DNA of 64,000 bases from positions 434,001-498,000 of the forward strand of contig JADJDM010000002.1 in assembly GCA_016702705.1 (NCBI GenBank), read 5' to 3'. Position 1 is the first letter of the stretch; the number at the start of each line of letters is the position of its first letter. The stretch is from Bacteroidota bacterium (GTDB lineage: Bacteria; Bacteroidota; Bacteroidia; B-17B0; Aurantibacillaceae). The notes under the pieces were generated by a model. That model worked only from the letters and a program-made list of their open reading frames with translations, was not told where the DNA came from and did not search any database. Made by a program: the position numbers and the translations under genes. Shown piece by piece: positions 27,585-37,212 of this stretch.

Positions 27585-28523
27585 CTAGAAATGTAAGTTT
27601 AAACGTAATTGAGCAGCAGGACCAAATACTGAAGTTAAACCATCAGTATCAAATGACCAGTTACCTGATTTTTGACCAATAACTTCGATTGAACCAGTTG
27701 ATTGAGCAGTAGCAGATGAACTCATACCACGCATTTCATAAGTTGTTTTAGTAGCACCAGTTTTAGATAAACCTAAGCCCCAACCAAATTCTCCACCAAT
27801 TGACATTTTAGGGAAAATGAAGTATTCAGCACCGATGAATCCACGTAAACCGAAAGTAGTTGTTCCACCACCTTTAGCAACTGTAACACGAGCATCACCT
27901 TGTTGTCCTTGAGAAACTGAAGCAGAAGTAACGTTGTTAGCACCTGCAAAAGCATCAGCAGCATCAACTGCAACACCTGGAGTTGTAGTTCCAGCAGCAA
28001 CTAAAGCATTACCATAAGTGTATTTGTGAAGAAGTTCCAGAAACTCCGAATCCTAATTCACCACCGTAGAAACCTTGTAAACGAGTTTTACCACGACGCA
28101 TTTCAATACCACCTGTTAAAGCGATGTTTCTTGAGCTCCATTTTGTCTCGTTCTCAACAACTTCAGCTTTTGAAGGGAATAAGAAGTTGGAGGTGCAGCT
28201 GGAGCAGCATATAATTTTGCTACCTCGTTGCTCTTTTGAACCACCAAATCCTAAACGGATACCTGCACGGTATGCAGTTTTCTCATCCTTAAACATTTTA
28301 CCAATGATTGATTGGTTGTTTGTTAAGTAATTGAAAGATGGAGCAGTTGCACCAGCGTTAGACAACATTTGTCCAGCGTAGTTTAAAAATGGAGTTGCTT
28401 CGATACTTAAAGCCCAATCTCCAGCCTCTGGTAAAAACGGCTCACCTTTTTTGACGTTAAGTCTTGTGCAAAAGCGCCTGATACTCCAAACGCAGCTGCT
28501 AATAATAATACTGATTTTTTCAT
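27585..28523 (-). pseudogene. Outer-membrane beta-barrel protein (several frameshifts)
   Basis: The start at 28523 gives a clear signal peptide (MKKSVLLLAAAFGVSGAFAQ). The barrel is then spread over several frames. One missing A in the run at 28447-28452 restores GEPFLPEAGDWALSIEATPF, typical of a Bacteroidota barrel. The frame then reads to about 28020, where another one-base shift leads into the last frame, which runs unbroken (KYTYGNALVAAGTT... to FGPAAQLRLNLHF) to the stop at 27585. Between 28180 and 28225 a pair of opposite shifts may also be present. The corrected protein is about 310 residues with a terminal Phe strand. Codon use is skewed to a few preferred codons, as in highly expressed surface proteins. 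Confidence 0.75.
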
Positions 28524-28558
28524 GTTTGTTTTTTGTTTAGTTAAACATATTATGACTG

Positions 28559-28566
28559 CAAAATTA
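28559..28566 (-). promoter_or_regulatory. -7 promoter element of the outer-membrane protein gene
   Basis: The minus strand reads TAATTTTG, matching TAnnTTTG, about 35 bases before the ATG at 28523. This leaves a leader of roughly 28 bases. Confidence 0.5.
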
Positions 28567-28630
28567 AGAACATTTTTCAAACGCTTATTAACAAATAGGA
28601 TAAATATCAACTAAAATTTGTTGATAAGTG

Positions 28631-29284
28631 TCATTTTTTGTCTTTCAGCATGGGAACGAACTTAAATTGGCCGAGTTCACGCTTGTCAAACTCCATGCCA
28701 GTTTTTCGGGTGATAACATTCATTATTTGCGTAACTCCCTCACCTACAGGTATTACCATTATTCCTCCATTTTCTTTTAATTGTAATAAAAGGTCTTTTG
28801 GAATAAAAGGAGCGCCACAAGTGATTATTATTTTGTCAAATGGAGCCTGTTGGGGTAGTCCTTTAAAGCCATCTCCATGAAAGAGTTTGGCATTATACCC
28901 TAATTGTGGCAGGTTTACTTTAGTTTTTTCATATAGTTTGCCTTGGCGCTCTATCGACCATACTTTTGCACCCATTTCTATTAAAACTGCTGTTTGGTAA
29001 CCGCACCCAGTTCCAATTTCAAGTATTTTGTCACCTTTTTTAATGTCAAGTAATTGGGTTTGAATGGCAACAGTTGAAGGACGAGAAATAGTTTGTCCCT
29101 CACCAATATCAAATGCGTTTTCTTCATCGTAGGCAAAATGTACTAAGGCACTGTCATAAAACACATGACGCGGCACTTTAAACATGGCTGCCAAAACAAC
29201 ATCGTTTATTCCTTTCAACTTTAGCCCTTCGAGCATTTTCTTTCTTTTACCTTGATATAGGTAAGTATCTTGTCTGTCTATCAT
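28631..29284 (-). CDS. pcm: Protein-L-isoaspartate O-methyltransferase
   Basis: A 217-residue cytoplasmic SAM-dependent repair enzyme that methylates isoaspartyl residues in aged proteins. The PCMT features appear in order: VPRHVFYDSAL near 38-48, EGQTISRPSTVAIQTQLL (the substrate and SAM loop), motif I LEIGTGCGYQTAVL, VWSIERQ, FHGDGFKGLP and FDKIIITCGAP. Length is normal. It is on the minus strand after the GxxExxY gene, but a half-copy of a long repeat lies between them, so co-transcription is doubtful. Confidence 0.93.
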   Translation of the reverse strand: MIDRQDTYLYQGKRKKMLEGLKLKGINDVVLAAMFKVPRHVFYDSALVHFAYDEENAFDIGEGQTISRPSTVAIQTQLLDIKKGDKILEIGTGCGYQTAVLIEMGAKVWSIERQGKLYEKTKVNLPQLGYNAKLFHGDGFKGLPQQAPFDKIIITCGAPFIPKDLLLQLKENGGIMVIPVGEGVTQIMNVITRKTGMEFDKRELGQFKFVPMLKDKK

Positions 29285-29296
29285 AAATTAGTTTAA

Positions 29297-29340
29297 AAAT
29301 TCACCACGGAGACACTGAGTGCACAGAGTTTCACGGAGGT
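29297..29340. repeat. Half-copy of the CACCACGGAGACAC repeat, adjoining the GxxExxY stop codon
   Basis: It contains TTCACCACGGAGACACTGAG, then CACAGAGTTTCACGGAGG. It matches the first halves of the two fuller copies at 29786-29890 and 29909-30010. The element ends exactly at the stop codon of the GxxExxY gene (29341). Confidence 0.75.
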
Positions 29341-29760
29341 TTAGTTTTCGTTTAAGTTTGCAAATTCTTCTGTCACTACGGATACAAGTTGTTGTTTAAT
29401 GTTTTCACTATGAAAGTTTATAAGCAATCCTTTTGGCTTTCCAGTTAGTTTTAGATAAGATAGAAGTTGAGCTTTATACAATGGAATCATTTGTTCTACA
29501 GCTTTTAACTCTACAATTATCAAATCATTTATAAGTAAATCTAATTTTAAAACACCACCAAGATCTTTTTTTTTGTAATGAATGGGAACATATAACTGTG
29601 ATTTTACATTTAGCCCACATTCCTTCATTTCATCTATTAAGCATGAATGATAAACAGATTCCAATAAACCTGGCCCTAAATGCTTATGAACTTCAATTGC
29701 ACAGCCAATTATTTGGTATGAAATCGAATTTATGTAGGTTTTTGTTATCATTTCCTTCAA
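29341..29760 (-). CDS. GxxExxY protein (PD-(D/E)XK-like)
   Basis: A 139-residue small protein named for its GxxExxY motif, seen here as GLLESVYH near residues 31-38. After it come KLDLLINDLIIVELKAVE, where the D-x13-E-x-K pattern corresponds to a PD-(D/E)XK nuclease core, and a late YLKLTGKPKGLLINF. Members are common in Bacteroidota and Verrucomicrobia and have no established function. The gene is closely bounded by related palindromic repeats on both sides, with a half-copy touching its stop codon, which suggests gene and repeats move or act together. Confidence 0.85.
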   Translation of the reverse strand: MKEMITKTYINSISYQIIGCAIEVHKHLGPGLLESVYHSCLIDEMKECGLNVKSQLYVPIHYKKKDLGGVLKLDLLINDLIIVELKAVEQMIPLYKAQLLSYLKLTGKPKGLLINFHSENIKQQLVSVVTEEFANLNEN

Positions 29761-29785
29761 ATTATATCTTTCCTCTCAAATATTT

Positions 29786-29890
29786 AAAATTCACCACCGA
29801 GACACTAAGTTCACCGAGTTTCACGGAGGGATTTCGTTAAACAATCTCTGTGTACCTCCGTGTTCTCTATGCCTCTGTGGTAAAGTTTTT
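29786..29890. repeat. Long palindromic CACCG/CGGAG repeat, copy A
   Basis: A unit of about 105 bases. Its first half (TTCACCACCGAGACACTAAG through TTTCACGGAGGG) and second half (CTCTGTGTACCTCCGTGTTC through CTCTGTGGTAAA) are imperfect reverse complements around an ATTTCGTTAAACAAT centre. It lies 5' of the GxxExxY gene. Confidence 0.8.
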
Positions 29891-29908
29891 CCCACAAAAT
29901 ATGAGTTA

Positions 29909-30010
29909 AAATTTCCCACAAGGACACCAATTTCACAGAGTTTCCCGGAGGAATTTCGTAAACAATCTCTGTGTACCTCCGTGTTCTCTATGTCTCCGTG
30001 GTAAAATTTA
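29909..30010. repeat. Long palindromic CACCG/CGGAG repeat, copy B
   Basis: It is about 102 bases with the same build as copy A. The right half is nearly identical (CTCTGTGTACCTCCGTGTTC, then TCTCCGTGGTAAA) and the left half more diverged. Together with copy A it fills most of the 29761-30138 gap. The only other signal there is a TACATTTG element at 30114. Confidence 0.8.
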
Positions 30011-30113
30011 CTTCACCCAAAACCATCATGTACTTTCACAAAAATAAAAGCAATTAACATTGTTATCTTAATATGTTAGTAATGATACTAACAAAATGCT
30101 TTTAATTACGAGG

Positions 30114-30121
30114 TACATTTG
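30114..30121 (+). promoter_or_regulatory. -7 promoter element for the gene at 30139
   Basis: TACATTTG matches TAnnTTTG and lies 17 bases before the ATG at 30139. No ideal -33 element was seen. Confidence 0.5.
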
Positions 30122-30138
30122 TTTAAACCCAAGTAATT

Positions 30139-31074
30139 ATGAGAATAGGATTTGTTGGCGGTAACGAGATTACAAAGCAATATTACAGTGCAGTATGTAA
30201 TAATAGTTTTGTTAAGGAAATGCATTTTGTTGATCAAAGTATGATAAATGCTAGGTCGATAATAAAAAATCTCCCTTTAAATTATTTGGAGAATGAAAAT
30301 GATTTAATAAAAAACTGCGATATGTTAGTGCTTTGCGCTAATCATAAAAATGCAGAGGAATTAGTTATTAAATCAGCTAAAATGGGTAATCATCTTTTAA
30401 TTGCCAATCCATTTGTATTAGGAAAACAAACATTAAAGCAATTACAATTATTATCAAATGAAGCAGGAGTGAAAATCCAAAATGCTTGGTCAGAGAAATA
30501 TAATTCGGCTTTTATGTCGGCCATTCCCTATGTGAAGAACCCTGTTTTTATTGATGTTGCAAGATTAGCGCAATATTCTCCTTCCAATAGTAAACTTTCT
30601 GTTGTAAATGATTTATTATTAAAAGATATTGAATGGGTGTTGAGTATTGCTAATTCAAATATTCGTAAAATAAGTGCAAATGCATTATCTGTTATTAGCT
30701 CCGACCCTGATTTTATTAATGCAAAATTAGAGTTTGATAATGGCTGCATTGCAAATTTAACAGCAAGCAGAGTTAGCGAATTAAGTTTAAGAAAAGCACG
30801 TGTGTATAACGATAAGTCAGTTCTTTTCATCGATTTTCTTGAAAAACAATTAAAGCGCTCTTATAAAAAATCAAACTTTTTGGAGTTTGAAGAAATGGCA
30901 GTTGACGTAAAGGATGATACAATAAATCAATTCGATGATTTTTTTGGAAGTCTTGAAAATGGTAAGGATCCGGAGAGTAATTTATCAAGTATGATTGAAG
31001 CTAAAGAGGTGATAGAGATTATCTTAGATAAAATTAGAGCAAAAACCAGCGATTTTATTAGCATAACACAATAA
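30139..31074 (+). CDS. Gfo/Idh/MocA family oxidoreductase
   Basis: A 311-residue NAD(P)-dependent oxidoreductase-like protein. The N-terminal Rossmann domain starts RIGFVGGNEITKQYY, with LVLCANHKNAEELVIKSAKMGNHLLIANP in the dinucleotide-binding part. The C-terminal domain has LEFDNGCIANLTASRVSE and a KARVYNDKSVLFIDFLE strand, as in Bacteroidota Gfo/Idh/MocA proteins. The usual central EKP is replaced by IANP, so catalysis is not assured. Substrate unknown. It is followed after 32 bases by a lipoprotein gene with its own promoter element. Confidence 0.75.
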   Translation: MRIGFVGGNEITKQYYSAVCNNSFVKEMHFVDQSMINARSIIKNLPLNYLENENDLIKNCDMLVLCANHKNAEELVIKSAKMGNHLLIANPFVLGKQTLKQLQLLSNEAGVKIQNAWSEKYNSAFMSAIPYVKNPVFIDVARLAQYSPSNSKLSVVNDLLLKDIEWVLSIANSNIRKISANALSVISSDPDFINAKLEFDNGCIANLTASRVSELSLRKARVYNDKSVLFIDFLEKQLKRSYKKSNFLEFEEMAVDVKDDTINQFDDFFGSLENGKDPESNLSSMIEAKEVIEIILDKIRAKTSDFISITQ

Positions 31075-31080
31075 GCATCT

Positions 31081-31088
31081 TAATTTTG
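31081..31088 (+). promoter_or_regulatory. -7 promoter element for the lipoprotein at 31107
   Basis: TAATTTTG matches TAnnTTTG, 18 bases before the ATG at 31107. It would give a very short leader and would let this gene and the sugar transferase be expressed independently of the upstream oxidoreductase. Confidence 0.45.
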
Positions 31089-31106
31089 CGTTCTTTTTGG
31101 TGAAGA

Positions 31107-31982
31107 ATGGACTTACGTGTTATTTTATATGGTTTTTTAGGAGGATTTTTTCTTTTCTTTTTTACTTCTTGCGAGAAGCTTAAAACAAAGATTGACAACC
31201 CTGGATATATAAAAATACCTTCCTATAAGGTTTTTTATAAGAATTCCTATGCCAACGGAGGACCTGGCACTACCAACCACAAATTTACGGATGTAAAAGT
31301 TTCTGTTAACGGCGATGTGTTTGGTGTTTTTCCAATTCCGTGCACTGTTCCTGTGCCAGAAGTTGGAAGCAGTAATATTGTTATTACTCCAATAATTAAA
31401 GTTAATGGCGTTAGTACCGTGCGCTCTGAGTATGCGCCAATGCGTATTTTTGATACCACTTTAACTATTGAAGCAGGCAAAGCAACCGAGATAATTCCAA
31501 CTTTTGATTATTATGAAACGGGAGTTACATTTTATTGGGTGGAAGATTTTGAAGTTTCGGGCTCTTCATTAATTGGTGATACTGCAATTAAACTTCAAAC
31601 AGTTGAAAAATTTGAAGGAGCAAAGGCTGTAAAAATTGAATTGAGAAATGGCCAATCCACCTCTTTGTCTTATTCATCTTCACAATTACCATTACCACAT
31701 AATTCTGAAATGCTGTATTTAGAAGTAAATTACAAATGCAATCAATCATTTGAAGTAGGACTTTTGGATGCAAATAAAAATCCCTTGGGTGCCGCAGGCG
31801 GCGCTAATCCTAGTGCCGAATGGAATAAAATATATTTGTTTTTAACGCCAGTTGCTAGCAGAAGTCCATTGCCTGCATATCATGTGTATTTTTATTTTAC
31901 AAATTCAAGTTTTACAGATAATGGTTTAGGTCCAAATCCAATTTTATATATAGATAATATTAAGGTTGTTAGTCAACCATAG
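31107..31982 (+). CDS. Lipoprotein of unknown function
   Basis: A 291-residue exported protein with a hydrophobic signal and lipobox FFTSC (Cys near 22). The mature part is beta-rich. It first carries a segment like an Ig or peptidase-regulatory domain (KFTDVKVSVNGDVFGVFPIP), then a jelly-roll-like part (VEKFEGAKAVKIEL, MLYLEVNYKCNQSFEVGLL) ending PILYIDNIKVV, as in carbohydrate-binding-like lectin domains of Bacteroidota lipoproteins. It lies 12 bases before the sugar transferase, so a role in envelope glycan work is possible but unproven. Confidence 0.6.
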   Translation: MDLRVILYGFLGGFFLFFFTSCEKLKTKIDNPGYIKIPSYKVFYKNSYANGGPGTTNHKFTDVKVSVNGDVFGVFPIPCTVPVPEVGSSNIVITPIIKVNGVSTVRSEYAPMRIFDTTLTIEAGKATEIIPTFDYYETGVTFYWVEDFEVSGSSLIGDTAIKLQTVEKFEGAKAVKIELRNGQSTSLSYSSSQLPLPHNSEMLYLEVNYKCNQSFEVGLLDANKNPLGAAGGANPSAEWNKIYLFLTPVASRSPLPAYHVYFYFTNSSFTDNGLGPNPILYIDNIKVVSQP

Positions 31983-31993
31983 GAAAAGAGTGT

Positions 31994-33448
31994 ATGAATA
32001 AAAAGCTACAAGTTGCAAAGTATGTTTTCTTTGATTTGTTAAGCGCAATAGCTGCTTGGGCTTTGTTTTTTATTTACCGCAAGTATTATATCGAAACGCA
32101 AAAGTATGGCGTTGAACCAACTGATGTTTTTTCGGAGAAATTTTATTTAGGAGTTGTAATTATTCCAATATGTTGGATACTGCTTTATTACATAGTAGGT
32201 AATTACAATAATGTTTATCGCAAATCTCGTTTAAGTGAATTACTAAATACCTTTTTAACTGCTTTAATTGGAGTTACAATCATTTTCTTTATTTCAATAT
32301 TGGATGATGAAGTAAGAGTGTATAGAAATTATTACCAATCCTACTTTACCTTATTTGGCTTGCATTTTGGATTTACAGCTGTATTCAGATTCATACTTTC
32401 TACTTACACCAATCATCGTATTCATAAACGCAAAATGGGATTCAAAACCATTATTGTTGGAAGTAATGAGAACGCCTTAAAAATGTTTGAAGAAATAAAC
32501 CAATTAAAAAACGGAACAGGAAATTTATTCATTGGTTTTGTGCATGTGGATGAAAAAAATGGTTTTTCTCAAGAACTACAAAAACAAGTACCACATTTAG
32601 GAGAGTTTAGAGATGTTTCAGCAATTATAAAGCAACACGAAGTAGAAGAAATTATTATTGCTATCGAATCCTGGGAGCATGAGTACCTTAATAAACTAAT
32701 AACAGACCTCAGCGATACAGGCGTTATGATTAAGGTAATTCCTGATATGTACGATATCTTATCGGGTTCGGTTAAAATGACTTCTATTTTTGGTGCGCCG
32801 CTTATAGAAATCAATCGTACCATTATGCCGCAATGGCAACAATCGATGAAACGATTGATGGATGTTACACTTTCTTTATTTGTTTTAATTTGTTTTTCTT
32901 GGCTTTATATTTTAATTGCAATTGCAGTTAAGCTAGGATCAAAAGGACCAATATTTTATTCGCAAGAACGTATTGGTATTCATGGGGATCCATTTCGCAT
33001 TATAAAATTTAGAAGTATGTTTATAGATGCAGAAAAAATGGGACCTGCATTATCAAGTACTTACGACCCACGTATTACAAAGGTGGGAAGGTTTTTACGT
33101 AAAAGCCGTTTTGATGAATTACCTCAATTTTACAATGTATTAATTGGCGAAATGAGCATTGTTGGTCCACGCCCCGAGCGCCAGTTTTTTATTGACCAAA
33201 TCGTTCAAAAAGCATCTCACTACAAACATTTACACAAAGTACGCCCAGGCATCACATCGTGGGGACAAGTTAAATACGGTTATGCCGAAACAGTTGACCA
33301 AATGGTACAACGCTTAAAATACGACATTATCTATATTGAAAACATGAGTTTACTTGTTGATTTAAAGATTATGATTTATACAGTGATGATTGTAATACAG
33401 GGGAGAGGAAGTAAAAGTTTATTACTGCATGGGTTACAAATCCGCTAG
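31994..33448 (+). CDS. Undecaprenyl-phosphate sugar-1-phosphate transferase (WbaP/WcaJ type)
   Basis: A 484-residue polyisoprenyl-phosphate hexose-1-phosphate transferase that starts repeat-unit assembly of an exopolysaccharide or O-antigen at the inner membrane. Residues 1-130 hold four membrane helices. A nucleotide-binding-like domain follows (FKTIIVGSNENALKMFEE). The C-terminal catalytic domain begins KRLMDVTLSLF after the fifth helix and contains IIKFRSMFIDAE, VGRFLRKSRFDELPQFYNVL and MSIVGPRPER, all signature segments. The specific sugar is unknown. A second initiator of a different family (51908-53026) is also in the window. Confidence 0.92.
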   Translation: MNKKLQVAKYVFFDLLSAIAAWALFFIYRKYYIETQKYGVEPTDVFSEKFYLGVVIIPICWILLYYIVGNYNNVYRKSRLSELLNTFLTALIGVTIIFFISILDDEVRVYRNYYQSYFTLFGLHFGFTAVFRFILSTYTNHRIHKRKMGFKTIIVGSNENALKMFEEINQLKNGTGNLFIGFVHVDEKNGFSQELQKQVPHLGEFRDVSAIIKQHEVEEIIIAIESWEHEYLNKLITDLSDTGVMIKVIPDMYDILSGSVKMTSIFGAPLIEINRTIMPQWQQSMKRLMDVTLSLFVLICFSWLYILIAIAVKLGSKGPIFYSQERIGIHGDPFRIIKFRSMFIDAEKMGPALSSTYDPRITKVGRFLRKSRFDELPQFYNVLIGEMSIVGPRPERQFFIDQIVQKASHYKHLHKVRPGITSWGQVKYGYAETVDQMVQRLKYDIIYIENMSLLVDLKIMIYTVMIVIQGRGSKSLLLHGLQIR

Positions 33449-33459
33449 CATATTTATTG

Positions 33460-35772
33460 TTATTCAATCCCAAGTTTTTTTAGGTCTAATTTTTCTATAA
33501 CCCAGCCAGCTGATGAAATTACCACCCTATTTTCCGAGTAGTAGCCAATCTTTTGCTTCCCTGCTGGAAATGTAAATACAGGTTTTTGCTGCCATCTATC
33601 AAATAATCCTGTTTCACTATCGGTTTGCAGGTGCTTGGTGTAGGACACAATCCTTTCATGTTCTAATTCAGTTTTTTTACGTAAGCTATTAATTCCTGTT
33701 CCTTTAAGGCTCTCATCTATTTCTTTTCCATTAGCAAGATATAAATAATCATTTCCAGAGGATTTTTTTGTTCACAATAGCCCTGGTGAGTTCAAAATAT
33801 TTGCACGCATTGCTAACCGAATAGGGGTCAACACACATATAATCTCCCCAACCATTGTATGTAGTTGTTATACCTGGTCTTTTAGCAGGCTGAGCTTGTA
33901 TTACCGAATTTACTGTTATTTCAATAATATCACCATTTAATCGAGCCAGTCCATTTTTCATCTTTATAGTTGTATCCTCTTTTTCTTCACTAAAGGTGAA
34001 CATTAACTGATTAGCAGCTAAGCAGTTTGTGAAGCCAAAAATACCGTATTCATTTACAGGATAATTAATAATGTATTCAAATTCTTTCAAAACAACCATT
34101 CCTTTTTTTTCAATGATATCGCAAACTGAAGAACGTAGTGAAGAGTAATGCCTATCTTTTACCTTACGGCTTGGGTTGTATTCTATAATTGCATAATTAT
34201 TTTTAAAAGGAGTTAATCCGTATATAGGTCCTTGCTTATCTCCATATTTAAGGAATGGTCCAAGTAATACTTCACCTTTTGTATTCATAATCATAAAACC
34301 TTTATCCTTATGCTCACCAGAAATTGTAATTTCACCTCCAGGAGTATTATACCAAGGTTCAGAAAGTATTTTGTATTCAAGTGGAAACACTAATTCGCCT
34401 TTTGTATTAATAATTCCTGATAAGTCTAATGTTTTTCCACTTTTTAGTTTAAACAAATTTGCACCGGTAACTTTTGCTAAACCAGCAGTAAAGTGAGAGA
34501 CTTCTTTGTATTGTGGCTTTACTACCCAGTTTCCTGTTAAATCCTTATACCCATAAATGGCATTAATACCAGTTCCTGTGTAGGAACGAAGGAGCCCCGA
34601 ATTAAATACTTCTTTAACAGTAAGTTCATCGTAAAATTTAACATCATCGTCTGCCCACATATTCTTCGACAAAACCTTTCCTTCATTGTTAATGATAGAG
34701 TGTTTTGTATCCCCCTTAAATTTTACTACCGCATATTTTGAATGGTAAAACGGAACTGTTTCTTTAAAATCTCCGGTCAGTATAATCTTTCCTGTTTTAT
34801 CAATGTAGTTTGAAAGCCCATCTTTTTCTGCAACTGCCATACCATTAACAAAGGGAAATGTTTTATCAAACTGTGCAGTAATGGTGATTTTTCCAGTGTT
34901 GTCCAAATAACCATATTTTTTGTTTTGCGATCCTGAAAAGGAATCATTCCATTAGAAAAATAAGTATTGATGTCAATTGATACTTCCATAAAAGGAACTA
35001 AAGCAATTGGATTTCCATTTTGATCAAGTATAGCATATTGTTCGGTTTTCATGTATGTTACTTTTTTTCCATTTTGTTGAACATCCCAACTCCTTTTATT
35101 CCAATCAATCTCAACATTATCTGGATTAGCAACCCATTCGCCAGCGGCACTTTTTGTTAGTTTTGAAGCAGGTACTGAGCCAATAAAAGTATTTACATTT
35201 CCATTAGCGGAGTTTGTAGAAGTAGAATTGCTAGAGTTAGTGTTCGTTGCAGTATTAGCAGAAGCGTTTGTTGTAGAACTGGTAACATTGCTTTCGCTGG
35301 ATGAAAATACTGCTGGAAGATTTGCAGGACTTTCGATAAGCGTAATACCTCTCTTGCTCAAGGTTTTCTTTTCATAATCATCTAACTGACCAGCTTTGGC
35401 ATATACAAGCTTAAGTAATTTATTTTTTTTTGTAAATAGTGTTACTGTTTTGATAGTTGTTTCGGAAATATCAAGGTATTGAAGTTGAACCATTTTATTT
35501 ATTCCCAAAGGAATTACATCTACCTGCGAATTTGCCGAAAAGCTAAGAGCTTGACAATTTACAAACTCTTTAAGAAAGTTAGCATCCTGTTTAGAATTGT
35601 AATCCTTAATCTTGATGCGATACACCTCTTTAGTGTTTTTTAGCGCATCGGCTTTTGTTTGAATAAGTGGTTTTTTCAATAAGTCAGTTTCACTTAATTG
35701 CGCATGAGCTAATCCAAAACTAAAAAGCAAAAATAGAATTGCGAAAACCGATATGTTCTTTTGTATAATCAT
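33460..35772 (-). pseudogene. WG-repeat protein, secreted (two frameshifts)
   Basis: Start at 35772 gives a signal peptide ending LAHAQ. An N-terminal LRR-like segment (LQYLDISETTIKTVTLF) is followed by a Ser/Thr/Asn-rich linker and then WG (beta-strand KWG) repeats such as KYGYLDNTGKI and LSNYIDKTGKIIL. One missing base in the run at 34916-34921 joins the first two parts. One extra base in the run at 33763-33769 joins the last part, whose end reads DLKKLGIE with stop at 33460. The corrected protein has about 770 residues. Function is unknown; WG repeats are thought to bind other proteins. Confidence 0.75.
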
Positions 35773-36008
35773 ACTACAATATCGTATTTATTTTCTAAAT
35801 CAAAAGAATAAATTAGTTGTTTTAACCAATTCTTAATGTGTTGGTTTATTTTTCTTGTGGATATTAATTAATAGATATTGGATTTAACGTTTGGCAGATT
35901 TTGAATGGGCGTGTTTCTTTCTTTCTAACCGTAATGAGAAGCAATGAACTTGATGTAACCATAAAGCTATCTATCTAAAAATAATGCCTGCCTATTGCAA
36001 ATGTGCTA

Positions 36009-37103
36009 CTATCGGCTGCTTTCATTTTTTAGTTCAAACTTTTCAAAATTATCTCCATTTTGTTTGTAAACTCCGTCATTGTCAGTTCCAAGCCAAATGG
36101 TTCCGTTATTGTCTTGATAGATAGATACTAGCAAGACCTTTTCTGCACCCTTTTTTAGTTCAAGGTTTGTGAGCGTTTTTCCGTCATATTTCCAAATGCC
36201 ACCACCATAAGTAGTCATCCATAAATTACCATCTTCATCAGCTATTCCACTGTTGAAATAAAGTATTTTATCTTTGGTAATCTCTATTGGTAAATCAACT
36301 GCTTTTAGCTTTTCATATCCATTGGGTAGGGCTGGGTTAATTTTGTATTTACTATAAAAATTACTTAACCAAAAATAACCGTTCTTATCTTGAATCATTG
36401 AACGAACACCAGGAACTCGTCCGTCGGGAAGAGTTGAAAGTTCCTTTTCTCCAAACCATAAAATTGAATTGCCATCGTATCGAAAACAACCAGCGGTAGC
36501 AGTTCCAAACCAAATATTACCAGCTTTGTCTCTGTTAATTCCGAAAACGGCATAAGGGGTATTGTTGAGTCCTTTAAAAGGAACTCCTTCTGTCTCTATT
36601 CCAAAGGCTTTTTTTAAATCTTTTCGTGGTAATTTTAATTCAAAAAGTGAATCTCCATCATAACGATATAAATCGTTTGCATTGTAACCAAACCACAAGT
36701 CAGTAGGATTCAGTTTCCATTGGTTGTGTGACGATTTTATTGCCTTTAAAGTAGTGAATTGCTTACCATCAAATTTGCTAATTCCTTCGGGTGTTTCAAT
36801 GTATATATTTCCGCTACTATCTTCTTGTATACCACGTATTGTATTGCTCACTAATCCGTCTGTTGTTGTAAAAAGTTTCAACTTGTTTCCGTCTAAATAA
36901 TAGATACCTTTTCCGTTACTACCAAACCAATATTTTCCTTTCGTGTCTTGAAATATTTTCCAAATTTGATTATCAAGTTCAGAAGCTGCCATGCCAATTT
37001 TGAGTGTTTTTGTTTCCGTCTGTTTGTGTTCAGATTTCACTTGTCCATTACATGAAGTGATGAAAACCAATAACAAAAGCAAGCAGTATATTGACTTTTT
37101 CAT
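36009..37103 (-). CDS. Propeller-repeat lipoprotein (two-component regulator propeller type)
   Basis: A 364-residue lipoprotein with lipobox FITSC (Cys near 18). It contains about seven propeller repeats of the type found in the sensor half of hybrid two-component systems: repeated D-x-x-G-N/K-x-W/Y-F/I-G-T/S followed by G-(I/V)-x-K/R-Y/F-D-G. Examples are KYWFGSNGKGIYYLDG, NIWFGTATAGCFRYDG and TIWLGTDNDGVYKQNG. Unlike the hybrid sensors it has no kinase, so it is a stand-alone beta-propeller on the cell surface or in the periplasm. The 235-base gap to the WG gene shows no clear signals. Confidence 0.8.
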   Translation of the reverse strand: MKKSIYCLLLLLVFITSCNGQVKSEHKQTETKTLKIGMAASELDNQIWKIFQDTKGKYWFGSNGKGIYYLDGNKLKLFTTTDGLVSNTIRGIQEDSSGNIYIETPEGISKFDGKQFTTLKAIKSSHNQWKLNPTDLWFGYNANDLYRYDGDSLFELKLPRKDLKKAFGIETEGVPFKGLNNTPYAVFGINRDKAGNIWFGTATAGCFRYDGNSILWFGEKELSTLPDGRVPGVRSMIQDKNGYFWLSNFYSKYKINPALPNGYEKLKAVDLPIEITKDKILYFNSGIADEDGNLWMTTYGGGIWKYDGKTLTNLELKKGAEKVLLVSIYQDNNGTIWLGTDNDGVYKQNGDNFEKFELKNESSR

Positions 37104-37212
37104 AATGCAACATTTATAGGTAAAAGTAGTTTTAAATTTAGCAAGTAAATGTTATTGAGTTGTTATTGTTTTGTTGATTCATGCAGTAAGGTAAGGAGTT
37201 GCCTGATGGTTG

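Noticed and set aside
27773..28000. Leucine-rich minus-strand open frame inside the outer-membrane protein gene
   Set aside because: It is the wrong frame of a repetitive GCT/GGT-rich stretch. The adjacent frame continues the barrel without interruption to the stop at 27585.
29297..30010. CRISPR array
   Set aside because: There are only two full copies and one half-copy, each about 100 bases and internally palindromic, with no regular spacers and no cas genes.
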